A stretch of DNA of 64,000 nt, from assembly GCA_024236295.1 (NCBI GenBank), contig JACKKT010000001.1:248001-312000 (forward strand), read 5' to 3'. Numbering within the stretch: position 1 is the first letter of the stretch; each line of letters starts with the position of its first letter. The DNA comes from Kordiimonadaceae bacterium. GTDB taxonomy: Bacteria > Pseudomonadota > Alphaproteobacteria > Sphingomonadales > Emcibacteraceae. Below are positions 53,888 through 62,512 of this stretch, in pieces. Under the pieces are notes generated by a model, which searched no databases, had not been told where the DNA came from, and saw nothing but the letters and a program-made list of their open reading frames with translations. Made by a program: the position numbers and the translations under genes.

Positions 53888-56128
53888 ATGAACACGAAAA
53901 TTTCTGAAGATATTATTTTAGACGCGCCCCTTGGTGATACTCTGGGGGATCGTTATCTGTCCTATGCCTTATCCACCATTATGTCACGGTCCCTTCCAGA
54001 TGTGCGGGATGGCTTAAAACCGGTTCACCGCCGCCTTCTTTATGCCATGCGGCAATTAAAGCTGAACCCCGATACCGGATTTAAAAAATGTGCCCGCGTG
54101 GTTGGGGATGTGATCGGTAAATACCATCCCCACGGTGATCAGTCGGTTTATGATGCCATGGTGCGTTTAAGTCAGGAATTTGCCGTGCGTTACCCGCTTG
54201 TGGACGGACAGGGCAATTTTGGCAATATCGACGGTGATAATGCCGCTGCCATGCGATATACCGAAGCCCGCATGACCGAAGTGGCCATGGCCCTGATGGA
54301 AGATCTTGACAAGGACACGGTTGATTTCCGGGAAACCTATGACGGCGAGGAAAAAGAACCCGTGGTTATGCCGGCCAATTTTCCGAACCTTCTGGCAAAT
54401 GGCGCCATGGGAATCGCAGTTGGTATGGCCACCAGTATACCGCCACATAATGTGGATGAGGTTTGTTCTGCACTTCTTCATCTGATTAAAACACCCAATG
54501 CCGGTTTTGCCAAACTTTGTGAATTTATTCAGGGACCGGATTTCCCGACCGGCGGCACCATAGTTGAACCGCATGAGAATATTGTCGAAGCGTATAGCAC
54601 CGGACGCGGCAGTTTCCGCATTCGGGCCAACTGGCATGTCGAAGATGCCGGTCGCGGAATGTATCAGATTATCATTACGGAAATTCCCTATCAGGTTCAA
54701 AAATCAAGGCTGATTGAAAAAATTGCTGATCTTGTATATCAGAAAAAATTGCCGATCCTTGGCGATGTGCTTGATGAAAGCTCGGAAGATATCCGCATCG
54801 TGATTGAACCGAAAAGCAGGACGGTTGACCCGGAACTGTTGATGGAAAGTCTCTTTAAACTGACCGAGCTTGAAAGCCGCTTTTCACTTAATATGAATGT
54901 TCTTGAAGGCGGAAGACTACCGCGGGTGATGAACCTTCGCGAGGTATTGCAGGCTTTCCTTGATCATCGCCAGGATGTGCTGATCCGCCGCTCAAAATTC
55001 AGGCTGGAAAAAATTGATCATCGCCTGGAAGTTCTTGGTGGATACCTGATCGCCTTTCTTAATCTTGATGAAGTGATCCGCATCATCCGTGAAGAGGATG
55101 AGGTCAAGCAGTGTCTGATGGATAGCTTTAAGCTTACGGATATTCAGGCGGAAGCCATTCTCAATATGCGGCTGCGGTCCCTGCGTAAGCTAGAGGAAAT
55201 GGAACTTCGCACGGAACATAAAGCTCTTGAGGAAGAAAAAGCCCATCTGCTTGCCCTTCTGGACAGTGAGGAGATGAGATGGCAGGAAATTGCCACCGAT
55301 ATTCGCTCCATCCGGGAACGCTTCGGCAAAAAAACCGATTTGGGCGCGCGCCGCACCGAATTTTCCGATGCACCGGAGGCGGCGATAATTCCGCTTGAAG
55401 CGATGATTGAAAAAGAGCCGGTCACAGTTATCTGCTCCCGTATGGGTTGGATCCGGGCGATGAAGGGTCATGTTGATCTGGATGATGACAAAATTAAATA
55501 TAAGGAAGGCGACGAAGGAAAATTCGCTTTCCACTGCCAGACCACCGATAAAGTATTGCTGTTTGCATCGAACGGGCGCTTTTATACATTGGGCGCGGAT
55601 AAACTGCCCGGTGGGCGTGGTCACGGGGAGCCGGTCCGGCTGATGATTGATCTGGAAAATGATGAAAAGATTGTCTCCCTCACCGTTTATAAACCGGACA
55701 GTAAGCTGATCATCGCGTCCGAAGCCGGGCGTGGCTTTATGGCGGATGCCGATAAAGTGATGGCCAGCACGAGAAACGGTAAACAGGTCATGAATGTTGA
55801 GGATGGCAAGAATAAAGCCGCCCTCGCCCGCGTGATTGAACCGGGTCATGATCATGTTGCTATCGTCGGGCAAAACCGTAAACTGCTGATTTTCCCGATT
55901 GACCAGATGCCGGAAATGACAAAGGGCCGCGGGGCGATTTTGCAGAAATATAAGGGTGGCAGCCTTGGTGATGTGATTTCATTTAACATTGCCGAAGGGC
56001 TTAGCTGGGAAATGCGCGGCGGAAAAATCCGCACCGAAACCGACCTCACTCCCTGGATTGGCAAGCGCGGTCAGGTTGGCCGGATGCCACCCCACGGGTT
56101 CCCGTCCAATAACAAATTTTCGCGATAA
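53888..56128 (+). CDS. parC: DNA topoisomerase IV subunit A
   Basis: This decatenates replicated chromosomes with ParE. 746 residues: winged-helix domain with catalytic Y124 (AMRYTEARM), tower and coiled-coil gate, and C-terminal beta-pinwheel (GAR-like repeats). It is shorter than GyrA and lacks the GyrA box. In the quinolone pocket (GKYHPHGDQSVYD) the residue matching E. coli Ser80 is Gln85 and that matching Glu84 is Asp89. It ends 20 bp before the RimJ-like gene. Confidence 0.95.
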   Translation: MNTKISEDIILDAPLGDTLGDRYLSYALSTIMSRSLPDVRDGLKPVHRRLLYAMRQLKLNPDTGFKKCARVVGDVIGKYHPHGDQSVYDAMVRLSQEFAVRYPLVDGQGNFGNIDGDNAAAMRYTEARMTEVAMALMEDLDKDTVDFRETYDGEEKEPVVMPANFPNLLANGAMGIAVGMATSIPPHNVDEVCSALLHLIKTPNAGFAKLCEFIQGPDFPTGGTIVEPHENIVEAYSTGRGSFRIRANWHVEDAGRGMYQIIITEIPYQVQKSRLIEKIADLVYQKKLPILGDVLDESSEDIRIVIEPKSRTVDPELLMESLFKLTELESRFSLNMNVLEGGRLPRVMNLREVLQAFLDHRQDVLIRRSKFRLEKIDHRLEVLGGYLIAFLNLDEVIRIIREEDEVKQCLMDSFKLTDIQAEAILNMRLRSLRKLEEMELRTEHKALEEEKAHLLALLDSEEMRWQEIATDIRSIRERFGKKTDLGARRTEFSDAPEAAIIPLEAMIEKEPVTVICSRMGWIRAMKGHVDLDDDKIKYKEGDEGKFAFHCQTTDKVLLFASNGRFYTLGADKLPGGRGHGEPVRLMIDLENDEKIVSLTVYKPDSKLIIASEAGRGFMADADKVMASTRNGKQVMNVEDGKNKAALARVIEPGHDHVAIVGQNRKLLIFPIDQMPEMTKGRGAILQKYKGGSLGDVISFNIAEGLSWEMRGGKIRTETDLTPWIGKRGQVGRMPPHGFPSNNKFSR

Positions 56129-56148
56129 GGATTTAAAGAGGGTTTTTA

Positions 56149-56712
56149 ATGGTCACATTCCCGCCTTTAAAATCGGTTTTTAGCCATGTGATTGCCCGCG
56201 GTGACAAGGTTGAACTTCAGCTTCCTTCCATGAGCCATAAAAAACAGTTTATGGAATTTGTTAATCGTAATCGCGACTTTCATGAACCCTGGGTTTATGT
56301 TTCCGGCGAGCCGGCCTATTATGATCAATATATCCGGCGCATGAAAATGGGAAAAATGATCGGCTTTTTCGTCTTTACGCGAGATGATAACCAGTTTGCG
56401 GGGGTTGTTAATTTAAACAGCATACGGCTGGACCCGTTCAGTTCAGCAAGTCTTGGCTATTACGCAGAAGAAAGCCTTTGTGGCAAAGGATTTATGAAGG
56501 AGGCCATCAGGCTCGTGCTGGCGCATGCTTTTCAAAAAATTGGTCTTAACCGGGTCGAGGTCAATATTCAGCCGGGTAACAGTGCCTCAATACGGCTGGT
56601 AAAGTCCCTCGGATTTGAAAAGGAAGGTTTTTCCCGAAAATATCTGCAAATCGGCAATGACTATCGCGATCATGAAAGATGGGCCTACCTTGCCGAGGAT
56701 TTTATTGGATAA
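56149..56712 (+). CDS. RimJ/RimL-type GNAT N-acetyltransferase
   Basis: Transfers acetyl from CoA to an amine, likely a protein N-terminus. 187 residues with GNAT motifs: LGYYAEESLCGKGFMKEAIRLV (acetyl-CoA loop), LNRVEVNIQPGNSASIRLVKSLGF and the C-terminal RDHERWAYL typical of RimJ. AAAGAGGG precedes the ATG. The RimJ label is by family resemblance; the target is unproven. Confidence 0.87.
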   Translation: MVTFPPLKSVFSHVIARGDKVELQLPSMSHKKQFMEFVNRNRDFHEPWVYVSGEPAYYDQYIRRMKMGKMIGFFVFTRDDNQFAGVVNLNSIRLDPFSSASLGYYAEESLCGKGFMKEAIRLVLAHAFQKIGLNRVEVNIQPGNSASIRLVKSLGFEKEGFSRKYLQIGNDYRDHERWAYLAEDFIG

Positions 56713-56715
56713 AAA

Positions 56716-56743
56716 AACACGGGCCAGATTTCTGACCCGTGTT
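56716..56743. terminator. Bidirectional terminator between rimJ-like and cold-shock genes
   Basis: AACACGGG pairs with CCCGTGTT, with an inner CAG/CTG extension and a single mismatch. It is flanked by an A run before and a T run after (TTTTT near 56750), fitting both converging transcripts. Confidence 0.85.
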
Positions 56744-56769
56744 AAATCAATTTTTAAAATGAGCTTTTA

Positions 56770-56973
56770 TTAAGCCGCAGTTAAATTACAAGCGGCCTGT
56801 TTGCCTCTGTCTTCCTGAACGTCATATTGAATTTTCTGACCTTCGTCGAGTGATGAAAGCTCAGATTTCTGAAGTGCAGAAATGTGAACAAAGACGTCTT
56901 TGCCACCATTGTCAGGCTCAATAAAGCCGAAACCTTTTGTCGGATTAAACCATTTAATTGTACCAGTTGCCAT
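56770..56973 (-). CDS. Cold-shock-domain RNA chaperone, CspA family
   Basis: 67 residues, a single OB fold with RNP1 (KGFGFI) and RNP2 (VFVHI). It opens MATGTIKWFNPTKGFGFI, the family's invariable start, with AAGGAG upstream. A longer open frame reaches 57141, but its extra N-terminus has no resemblance to the family and would be the untranslated leader. Its long AT-rich leader is compatible with the usual temperature-sensitive mRNA control of csp genes. Confidence 0.95.
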   Translation of the reverse strand: MATGTIKWFNPTKGFGFIEPDNGGKDVFVHISALQKSELSSLDEGQKIQYDVQEDRGKQAACNLTAA

Positions 56974-57289
56974 TTTATTTCTCCTTATGCAAATATTGGT
57001 AAGTTGTTTAATCACGATAGTGTGACTAAACATAAAGTTTGATAAAGACTTACGTCTATTACCCTCTACTGAATCTAAATATTTGGAAAGAGAAGCGGAT
57101 GTTATTAGTAATGTATTAGTCAAACGTACGCTCATAGACACTACTTTTGCTTACAAGTCAATATAATTCGCAAATCCTTTAAGAAAAGACAGATATATTT
57201 ATTATTTTGAATAACATATCCAATTTCCTAATTTTTTTTGGAAAATTAGTGTTAATATTCGTACACAATAATAAAAAAATAGGGACAGA
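56974..57289. other. Divergent intergenic region with the cold-shock leader
   Basis: 316 bp. The left part holds the ribosome-binding site and AT-rich leader of the cold-shock gene. The right part (57240-57289) holds the promoter of the PLP-enzyme gene with its AGGGACAG ribosome-binding site. No other gene or clear palindrome was seen. Confidence 0.4.
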
Positions 57290-58534
57290 ATGATGGAAAA
57301 CAGACGGGATTTTCTGAAAGGATCTGCGATTGGAACACTGGCGCTGTTTGGTGCCGGCCAGGCCCAGGCTGCTCTTTCGGATAAAAAGGACAATTTTGAA
57401 GATATTGACCGGCTTAGTGACGACCAGATATTTGCGCGCGTTAAAAAGTCGCTTCTGATACAGGAAAATATGGCCTATTTCAATACAGGTACCCTTGGGC
57501 CGTCACCGGCATTTCTGATTGATCATGTTTGCGCAACAATGCGGGAGCTGGAAGCAAACCCCGCTCTTGGCAATACCGGGCCGATCGGCAGCAAAATGGA
57601 TCAAACCCGCATTAATGTAGCAAAATTCATCGGTGCGGATGTTGATGAAATCATTCTGACCCGAAACACCACCGAGGGAATAAATACCGTCTGTGGTGGT
57701 CTTGAATGGAATGCCGGAGATGAGATACTGACCTCAAACCATGAACATGGCAGCGCGGAAAACGGCCTTGAATATCTGGTTCTGACCAAGGGGGCCGTGC
57801 TTAAGAAATTTGAAATGCCCCTTCCCGCGAAAAATAAACAGCAGATTATTGATCTCGTGCTGGAAAATATAACACCGAAAACAAAAATGCTTATGTTAAG
57901 TCATGTGATTACTGTTTCGGGGCTTCGTATGCCGATCAGGGAAATTGCCAAAATTGCTCGGGAGCGGGGCATTTTCTTCATAGTCGACGGGGCACAGACC
58001 CCGGGCATGATTAATGTCAATGTTCATGAGCTTGGCTGCGACATATATGCCTTTAGCGGTCATAAGTGGCTGTTGGGTCCAAAGGAGACCGGCATTCTTT
58101 ATATCCGAAAAGCGGTGCAGGAAAAAGTCATCAGTACCTTTTATCTGGATGGGTATAGTGCCTATACCAAGTCGTCAGGCACACGGAATTTTGCACTCAT
58201 TATAGGCTTTGGTGAAATTGTTGCCTGGTTTGATAAAATCGGTAAGGAACGAATTGAAAAAAGATGCCTGTCCCTCGCCCATTATTGTCGGGAGCAGTTG
58301 AAAAATATCAGAGGGGTCACTTTATTGTCCTCGACTGATCCGGAACTGGCATCGGCCATTGTCACCATAAGCCTTGATAGTGTACCAAACAGGCAGGTTT
58401 ATGATAAAATGTGGGATCAGAACATAATTCCCAAAGCCATAGAATATAATGCCCTGCGTATTTCCAATCATATGTTTACAAGAAATTCTGATGTTGATCG
58501 ATTTGTTGAAATACTGAAAAAGGAACTAGCCTAA
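57290..58534 (+). CDS. Tat-exported class V aminotransferase-fold PLP enzyme
   Basis: 414 residues. Twin-arginine signal ENRRDFLKGSAIGTLALFGAGQAQA, then a PLP fold type I of the class V (cysteine-desulfurase/isopenicillin-epimerase-like) group: NTGTLGPSP at the start, TRNTTEGINTV, SNHEHGSAEN, VDGAQTPGMINVN and the PLP lysine K259 (SGHKWLLGPKETG). Export of a PLP enzyme by Tat implies folding with cofactor in the cytoplasm. The substrate is unknown. A bidirectional terminator follows. Confidence 0.88.
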   Translation: MMENRRDFLKGSAIGTLALFGAGQAQAALSDKKDNFEDIDRLSDDQIFARVKKSLLIQENMAYFNTGTLGPSPAFLIDHVCATMRELEANPALGNTGPIGSKMDQTRINVAKFIGADVDEIILTRNTTEGINTVCGGLEWNAGDEILTSNHEHGSAENGLEYLVLTKGAVLKKFEMPLPAKNKQQIIDLVLENITPKTKMLMLSHVITVSGLRMPIREIAKIARERGIFFIVDGAQTPGMINVNVHELGCDIYAFSGHKWLLGPKETGILYIRKAVQEKVISTFYLDGYSAYTKSSGTRNFALIIGFGEIVAWFDKIGKERIEKRCLSLAHYCREQLKNIRGVTLLSSTDPELASAIVTISLDSVPNRQVYDKMWDQNIIPKAIEYNALRISNHMFTRNSDVDRFVEILKKELA

Positions 58535-58540
58535 TAAAGA

Positions 58541-58587
58541 AAATCCCCACCGGAAGAGAGCCATTTGCCCTTCCCGGCGGGGAATTT
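58541..58587. terminator. Bidirectional terminator between convergent genes
   Basis: AAATCCCCACCGGAAG pairs imperfectly with CTTCCCGGCGGGGAATTT across a 13-base loop, flanked by A and T runs. It serves both the PLP-enzyme gene and the converging methyltransferase gene. Confidence 0.85.
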
Positions 58588-58613
58588 AATTTTGATACCC
58601 TGCTTTGCGTTAT

Positions 58614-59357
58614 TTATTTTATTTTCATAAATGGAATAAGCATCGGGACTTCATTGAGGTATTTTTTATAGCGCTCACCCAGTAGCGAGGTGATGTCTTT
58701 TTCTTCGTGCGGGATGGCAATCAGGATTTCCGCTGTCATCATGGTTGCAAAAAGAAAATGGCCTGCGGACATGGTTGGCGTTGACCAGAATGCCAGAACA
58801 AACCCGGTATAAAGCGGATGACGCACCAGTTTATAAAAGAGCGGCTGGACAAATTTAAAGCCTGATGGTGCTTTTCCGGTAAAGTTTGTATAGATCTGCT
58901 CAAGCCCGAAAAGTTCAAAATGATTGATCAGGAATGTGGAAACCAACACAATTCCGTACCCGGCAAGGCTCACAGCCCAAAGCGTATAGATCCAGAAGTT
59001 GCTTTCAAGTTGCCAGATAATATCAGGCATAGGCTGCCAGTAATAGTAAAGAACAAGGAGTGTTACGGCAGAAACCAGAACATATGTGCTCCGTTCCATA
59101 GCCTGTGGTATAATTTTCGTCCAGCGTTCCTTAAACCATGGACGGGCCATGATTGAATGTGTTGATGCAAACAGCACCAGCAGTGCAATATTGATCAGCA
59201 TTGAAGGCCCGAGTGATCCGACAACCCCGTTATCAATGGTTTTTGTAACAAAAGGCAAATTGTCAAAATTACCGACAAACGCCACCAGATAAGCCAATGC
59301 CACTAATGCCAGTGCATAGCTTAATACCCCGTAGAGTAGAATTAATAATCTTCCCAT
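58614..59357 (-). CDS. MddA-like methanethiol S-methyltransferase (NnrU/ICMT-type membrane protein)
   Basis: An inner-membrane SAM-dependent methyltransferase; the closest recognised relatives convert methanethiol to dimethyl sulfide. 247 residues with five or six TM helices and the C-terminal signature RHPLYTGFVLAFWSTPTMSAGHFLFA followed by LIAIPHEEKDITSLLGERYKKYLNEVPMLIPF. Translation could begin 11 codons earlier, but AAAGGA sits just before the ATG at 59357. The family call is good, but the DMS-forming activity is inferred. Confidence 0.78.
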   Translation of the reverse strand: MGRLLILLYGVLSYALALVALAYLVAFVGNFDNLPFVTKTIDNGVVGSLGPSMLINIALLVLFASTHSIMARPWFKERWTKIIPQAMERSTYVLVSAVTLLVLYYYWQPMPDIIWQLESNFWIYTLWAVSLAGYGIVLVSTFLINHFELFGLEQIYTNFTGKAPSGFKFVQPLFYKLVRHPLYTGFVLAFWSTPTMSAGHFLFATMMTAEILIAIPHEEKDITSLLGERYKKYLNEVPMLIPFMKIK

Positions 59358-59565
59358 TTTTATTTCCTTTAGTGAAATTGATTCGTTCAAGTAGGCAAAT
59401 ATCTACCTGCGAAAGTAAAATTAAACTAGTTCACAAACTGTACTCTTTTAAAATCAATGACTTAATAAAATAAAAATGGGGTTATACACTTACCATCTCA
59501 TCCGTAAATAACATTTTGCGGGCGGTGAATTATACGTTAAGCTCCGTACTATAAGGGGAGCTTGA

Positions 59566-60300
59566 ATGATATTACGCCGTTTTATGAAAAATGTCACGAA
59601 ACAGAATTGGCTTGCGGTAGCCCTTGATATGATTGTCGTGATTGTCGGTATCTTCCTCGGCCTACAGGTTCAGTCATGGTATGATGGGCGTGAGATAAAA
59701 TTACAGGAAAATAAATATCTGGCAAACCTGCATCAGGATATAGAAGCAAATCTCAAACTTATTTTTGAAGGCTATAGTGAACAAAAAGACATCCAGAATG
59801 GTATCATCAATATATTGGATTACTATGCTGGCGATAAAGGGCTGGATGCACTGATCAGTGCGGATTGCAATGCCCTTGCCCTTTCCCATAAACAGGCAAA
59901 CCCTATTTCCAATCTGCCTGTTGCACAGGAACTGATCAGCAGCGGCAATTTTCAGATTATATCGGATGAAAATATCAGGCGCGCCATGTCGGATTATATT
60001 TCAATTCTTGATTTGCTTCGTGACAGACGGGAAAGTACCCAGCTTTTTATGGTGGATTTGACATCTCATTACCCGGAAATAATTGATGTTGATTTGAAAA
60101 TTGCCCGAAAAAGACTTGAAAACATACCCCCTTCCCATCAGTGTCATTTTGAAGCGGGTGCGACAAATACCCTTTTTAAAAACCAGCTTGCCATGAACTC
60201 AACCAGGCAGTGGCAGCTGACCCGCACCATTGAGGAACAACTGGCGTCCCTTGATAAACTGCACCAATTGGTCGATCAAAGGCTTGGGATTAATCATTGA
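59566..60300 (+). CDS. DUF6090-like membrane-anchored protein
   Basis: 244 residues. The N-terminal pattern NWLAVALDMIVVIVGIFLGLQVQSW forms one TM helix, as in DUF6090 proteins, followed by a helical cytoplasmic or periplasmic domain with QELISSGNFQIISDENIR and two Cys (about 100 and 205). Function unknown. Its 3' end overlaps the converging membrane-protein gene by 11 bases. AAGGGGAGC precedes the ATG. Confidence 0.75.
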   Translation: MILRRFMKNVTKQNWLAVALDMIVVIVGIFLGLQVQSWYDGREIKLQENKYLANLHQDIEANLKLIFEGYSEQKDIQNGIINILDYYAGDKGLDALISADCNALALSHKQANPISNLPVAQELISSGNFQIISDENIRRAMSDYISILDLLRDRRESTQLFMVDLTSHYPEIIDVDLKIARKRLENIPPSHQCHFEAGATNTLFKNQLAMNSTRQWQLTRTIEEQLASLDKLHQLVDQRLGINH

Positions 60301-61120
60301 TGTCCTGTTGATCAGCCGATCTGATGGCATAAATGGCTATTGCCGCAGTGATGGTTATAACGACAATGGATATAAAAAAGGCCAACAGCTCAAATCCATA
60401 ATTGATTTTAAGCAGCGAATACATTGGATTGATGGTTTTATCCTCAGTCAGTTTTCTGACCAATGGATTACGCACATAATATATCAGTCCCGGATAATTA
60501 TAGAGCAACGCCAGACTTGAAACATAAAGAGAGAGTAAAATTTTATAATCTATTACTTTAACTAAGTTAATTATCTTATTGATATTTAAATATAAAATAT
60601 TCTTATAATTTTTCATGGAAACAACATTTATCAGAAAAATGATGGTCATGATAGGCCTGATGAAAAGCAGTTGGATTAAAGATATCCACGTTTCAGCGGC
60701 CAATAGATCAGTAAATAGTCCGGATATATAAATTATAGCCCAGATTGTGGGGATAATAAGCAAAAGAGGCTTGTAAAAGCTCTTGATCTGCTGCCAGAGT
60801 GTTGAAATGGAAACGGTCCCCTTCTGATCACTTTCAAGGCAGACAAAAATGATAATGCTTATGAATAAATAGTTTTTCGCATTGATAATAAAACTATAAA
60901 GCGCAAGTAACCCCTGATCTTTTAAAAGCTGATAGATCGCCCCTTCACCCGGTTGATAAGAGGATAGCGTGAATATACCGGGAATTTTGATCAGTATCGC
61001 CATGATCAGATAGAGCAAAATACCATAAAAAATAATGGTATAATATGATTTGCTGATCCGCTTTGGCGCGGAAATGCTGTATTTTAGAAAGTCAGAGAAT
61101 GAATTTTCCTGTTCCGGCAA
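60290..61120 (-). CDS. Hypothetical polytopic membrane protein
   Basis: 276 residues with about six TM helices (for example IIFYGILLYLIMAILI, LLLIIPTIWAIIYISGLF, LAFFISIVVITITAAIAIY), TTG start with AGGGGATA upstream. I recognise no family. It is the last gene of an apparent three-gene operon with the FAD oxidoreductase (12 bp upstream) and the DUF1326 protein. Confidence 0.7.
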   Translation of the reverse strand: MPEQENSFSDFLKYSISAPKRISKSYYTIIFYGILLYLIMAILIKIPGIFTLSSYQPGEGAIYQLLKDQGLLALYSFIINAKNYLFISIIIFVCLESDQKGTVSISTLWQQIKSFYKPLLLIIPTIWAIIYISGLFTDLLAAETWISLIQLLFIRPIMTIIFLINVVSMKNYKNILYLNINKIINLVKVIDYKILLSLYVSSLALLYNYPGLIYYVRNPLVRKLTEDKTINPMYSLLKINYGFELLAFFISIVVITITAAIAIYAIRSADQQDIND

Positions 61121-61131
61121 GGCAATATCCC

Positions 61132-62505
61132 CTATATGCGCTGATTGAGGATTATTTTACTGCCGTCAAAATAGCGCTTCAATTGGAACGGGGAAAGATC
61201 AATGCCACCCACCTGCCCGCTGATCATACCGGCGATTGCCTTTCCGGCGCCGGGGCCAATGCCAAAACCATGGCCGCTGAAGCCTGTGGCAATATAAAAG
61301 CCAGGTATTTTCTCACTTTCACAGATGACAGGGACTGCATCCGGCGTGGTTTCAATCATTCCCGCCCAGCTTTCAGCAAATTTAACATCGGGATAGGCCG
61401 GGAAAAGGCGGGCAAAAGCCTTCTGCATTACATTTAAATTATCCTCATCCGGGTCCGGGTTTAAGACCCTTGTCCGCTCAAACGGGGACGGTGTATCCAT
61501 CGGCCAGCGAACCGGAATGGAAAGCTCATCAAAAAAATCGCTGCCAATGGTCAGGTGTAAATGTTTAAATTCCTCAATAAACGCAGGAAGGAACTTAAGC
61601 GCATAGCGAAATGTTGACGGGGTGATCGAATGGTTCATGTAAGATTCACTGGCAACCGTATAACCGCCATCGTGTCGCCGCCGCAGCCCAAGACCGCCGC
61701 CATAAAGTTCTCCGTCAAATATTTTTTCGAGTTTTTCTGTGCGGGCCACGGTGCCTTTTACCTTTAATTGTGGCAGGCGGATACCATGAAAGCGGCAGAA
61801 AAGAGAAGTCCATGCCCCACCGGCACAAAGCACCTGTTGTGCTTTGATGGTGCCATATTCTGTTATGACACCGCTGACTCGCCCGGCCGATTGTTCCATT
61901 CCCCTTACGGCGCAGGTGGTGAGAATTGTTGCCCCTGCCCTTATCGCGGCGCGGGCAATGGCGGGTGCGGCCAGATGGGGTTCCGCCCGCCCGTCACTTG
62001 GTGTGTGCAGGGCGCCGGGCCAGTTTTCAGAGGCGCCGTGGATATGGGTTTTGAGCTCTGCCGCGTTCAATAGCCGCGTATCAAGGCCGAAGTGGCGGGC
62101 TGTTTTAAGCCAGTCTTCATAATTGGCAAGCTCTTTTTCCGATTTGGCGGCATAAATGCAACCGGTCCGGCGAAAGCCGACATCCTCACCTAAATCCTTT
62201 TCCAGACTGGTCCAGATATTCATGCTGTCAATCATCATGGGAAGCTCGCGGGCATCCCGGCATTGTTTTCTAACCCAGCCCCAGTTACGGCCTGATTGTT
62301 CACCCGCAATATGTCCTTTTTCGCATAAAACGACCTTAATACCGGCTTTTGCCAGAAAATAAGCGGTTGAAACCCCGACAATTCCACCACCAATAATCAC
62401 TACATCGGCGGCGTCGGGGATATTATCCGGTCTAAAAAACGGCTTTTCCCAGGTTTGGGAGACAAGATTATCTGGTACTGGCTTATCTGGTACTGGCGGC
62501 GCCAT
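61132..62505 (-). CDS. FAD-dependent oxidoreductase, DAO/glycine-oxidase-like family
   Basis: 457 residues. Rossmann FAD motif ADVVIIGGGIVGVSTAYFLAKAG near residue 35, EQSGRNWGWVR, a substrate domain, and C-terminal GHGFGIGPGAGKAIAGMISG, typical of D-amino-acid or opine-oxidase-type flavoproteins. The N-terminal Pro-rich repeat (PVPDKPVPDN) precedes the fold. There is no signal peptide. Seven bases separate it from DUF1326 upstream. The substrate is unknown. Confidence 0.87.
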   Translation of the reverse strand: MAPPVPDKPVPDNLVSQTWEKPFFRPDNIPDAADVVIIGGGIVGVSTAYFLAKAGIKVVLCEKGHIAGEQSGRNWGWVRKQCRDARELPMMIDSMNIWTSLEKDLGEDVGFRRTGCIYAAKSEKELANYEDWLKTARHFGLDTRLLNAAELKTHIHGASENWPGALHTPSDGRAEPHLAAPAIARAAIRAGATILTTCAVRGMEQSAGRVSGVITEYGTIKAQQVLCAGGAWTSLFCRFHGIRLPQLKVKGTVARTEKLEKIFDGELYGGGLGLRRRHDGGYTVASESYMNHSITPSTFRYALKFLPAFIEEFKHLHLTIGSDFFDELSIPVRWPMDTPSPFERTRVLNPDPDEDNLNVMQKAFARLFPAYPDVKFAESWAGMIETTPDAVPVICESEKIPGFYIATGFSGHGFGIGPGAGKAIAGMISGQVGGIDLSPFQLKRYFDGSKIILNQRI

Positions 62506-62512
62506 TTAATGA

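Noticed and set aside
54167..54700. 177-residue ORF antisense to parC (and similar long antisense ORFs at 55190-55873 and 41841-42350)
   Set aside because: They lie wholly inside well-supported genes, show no family features and no start signals; shadows of codon usage.
56974..57141. Extended N-terminus for the cold-shock protein
   Set aside because: The family begins at MATGTIKWF, which has its own AAGGAG; the upstream part is the mRNA leader.
62466..62497. Short tandem repeat near the FAD oxidoreductase start
   Set aside because: Only two copies of about 15 bases coding a PVPD repeat; ordinary slippage in a variable N-terminus.
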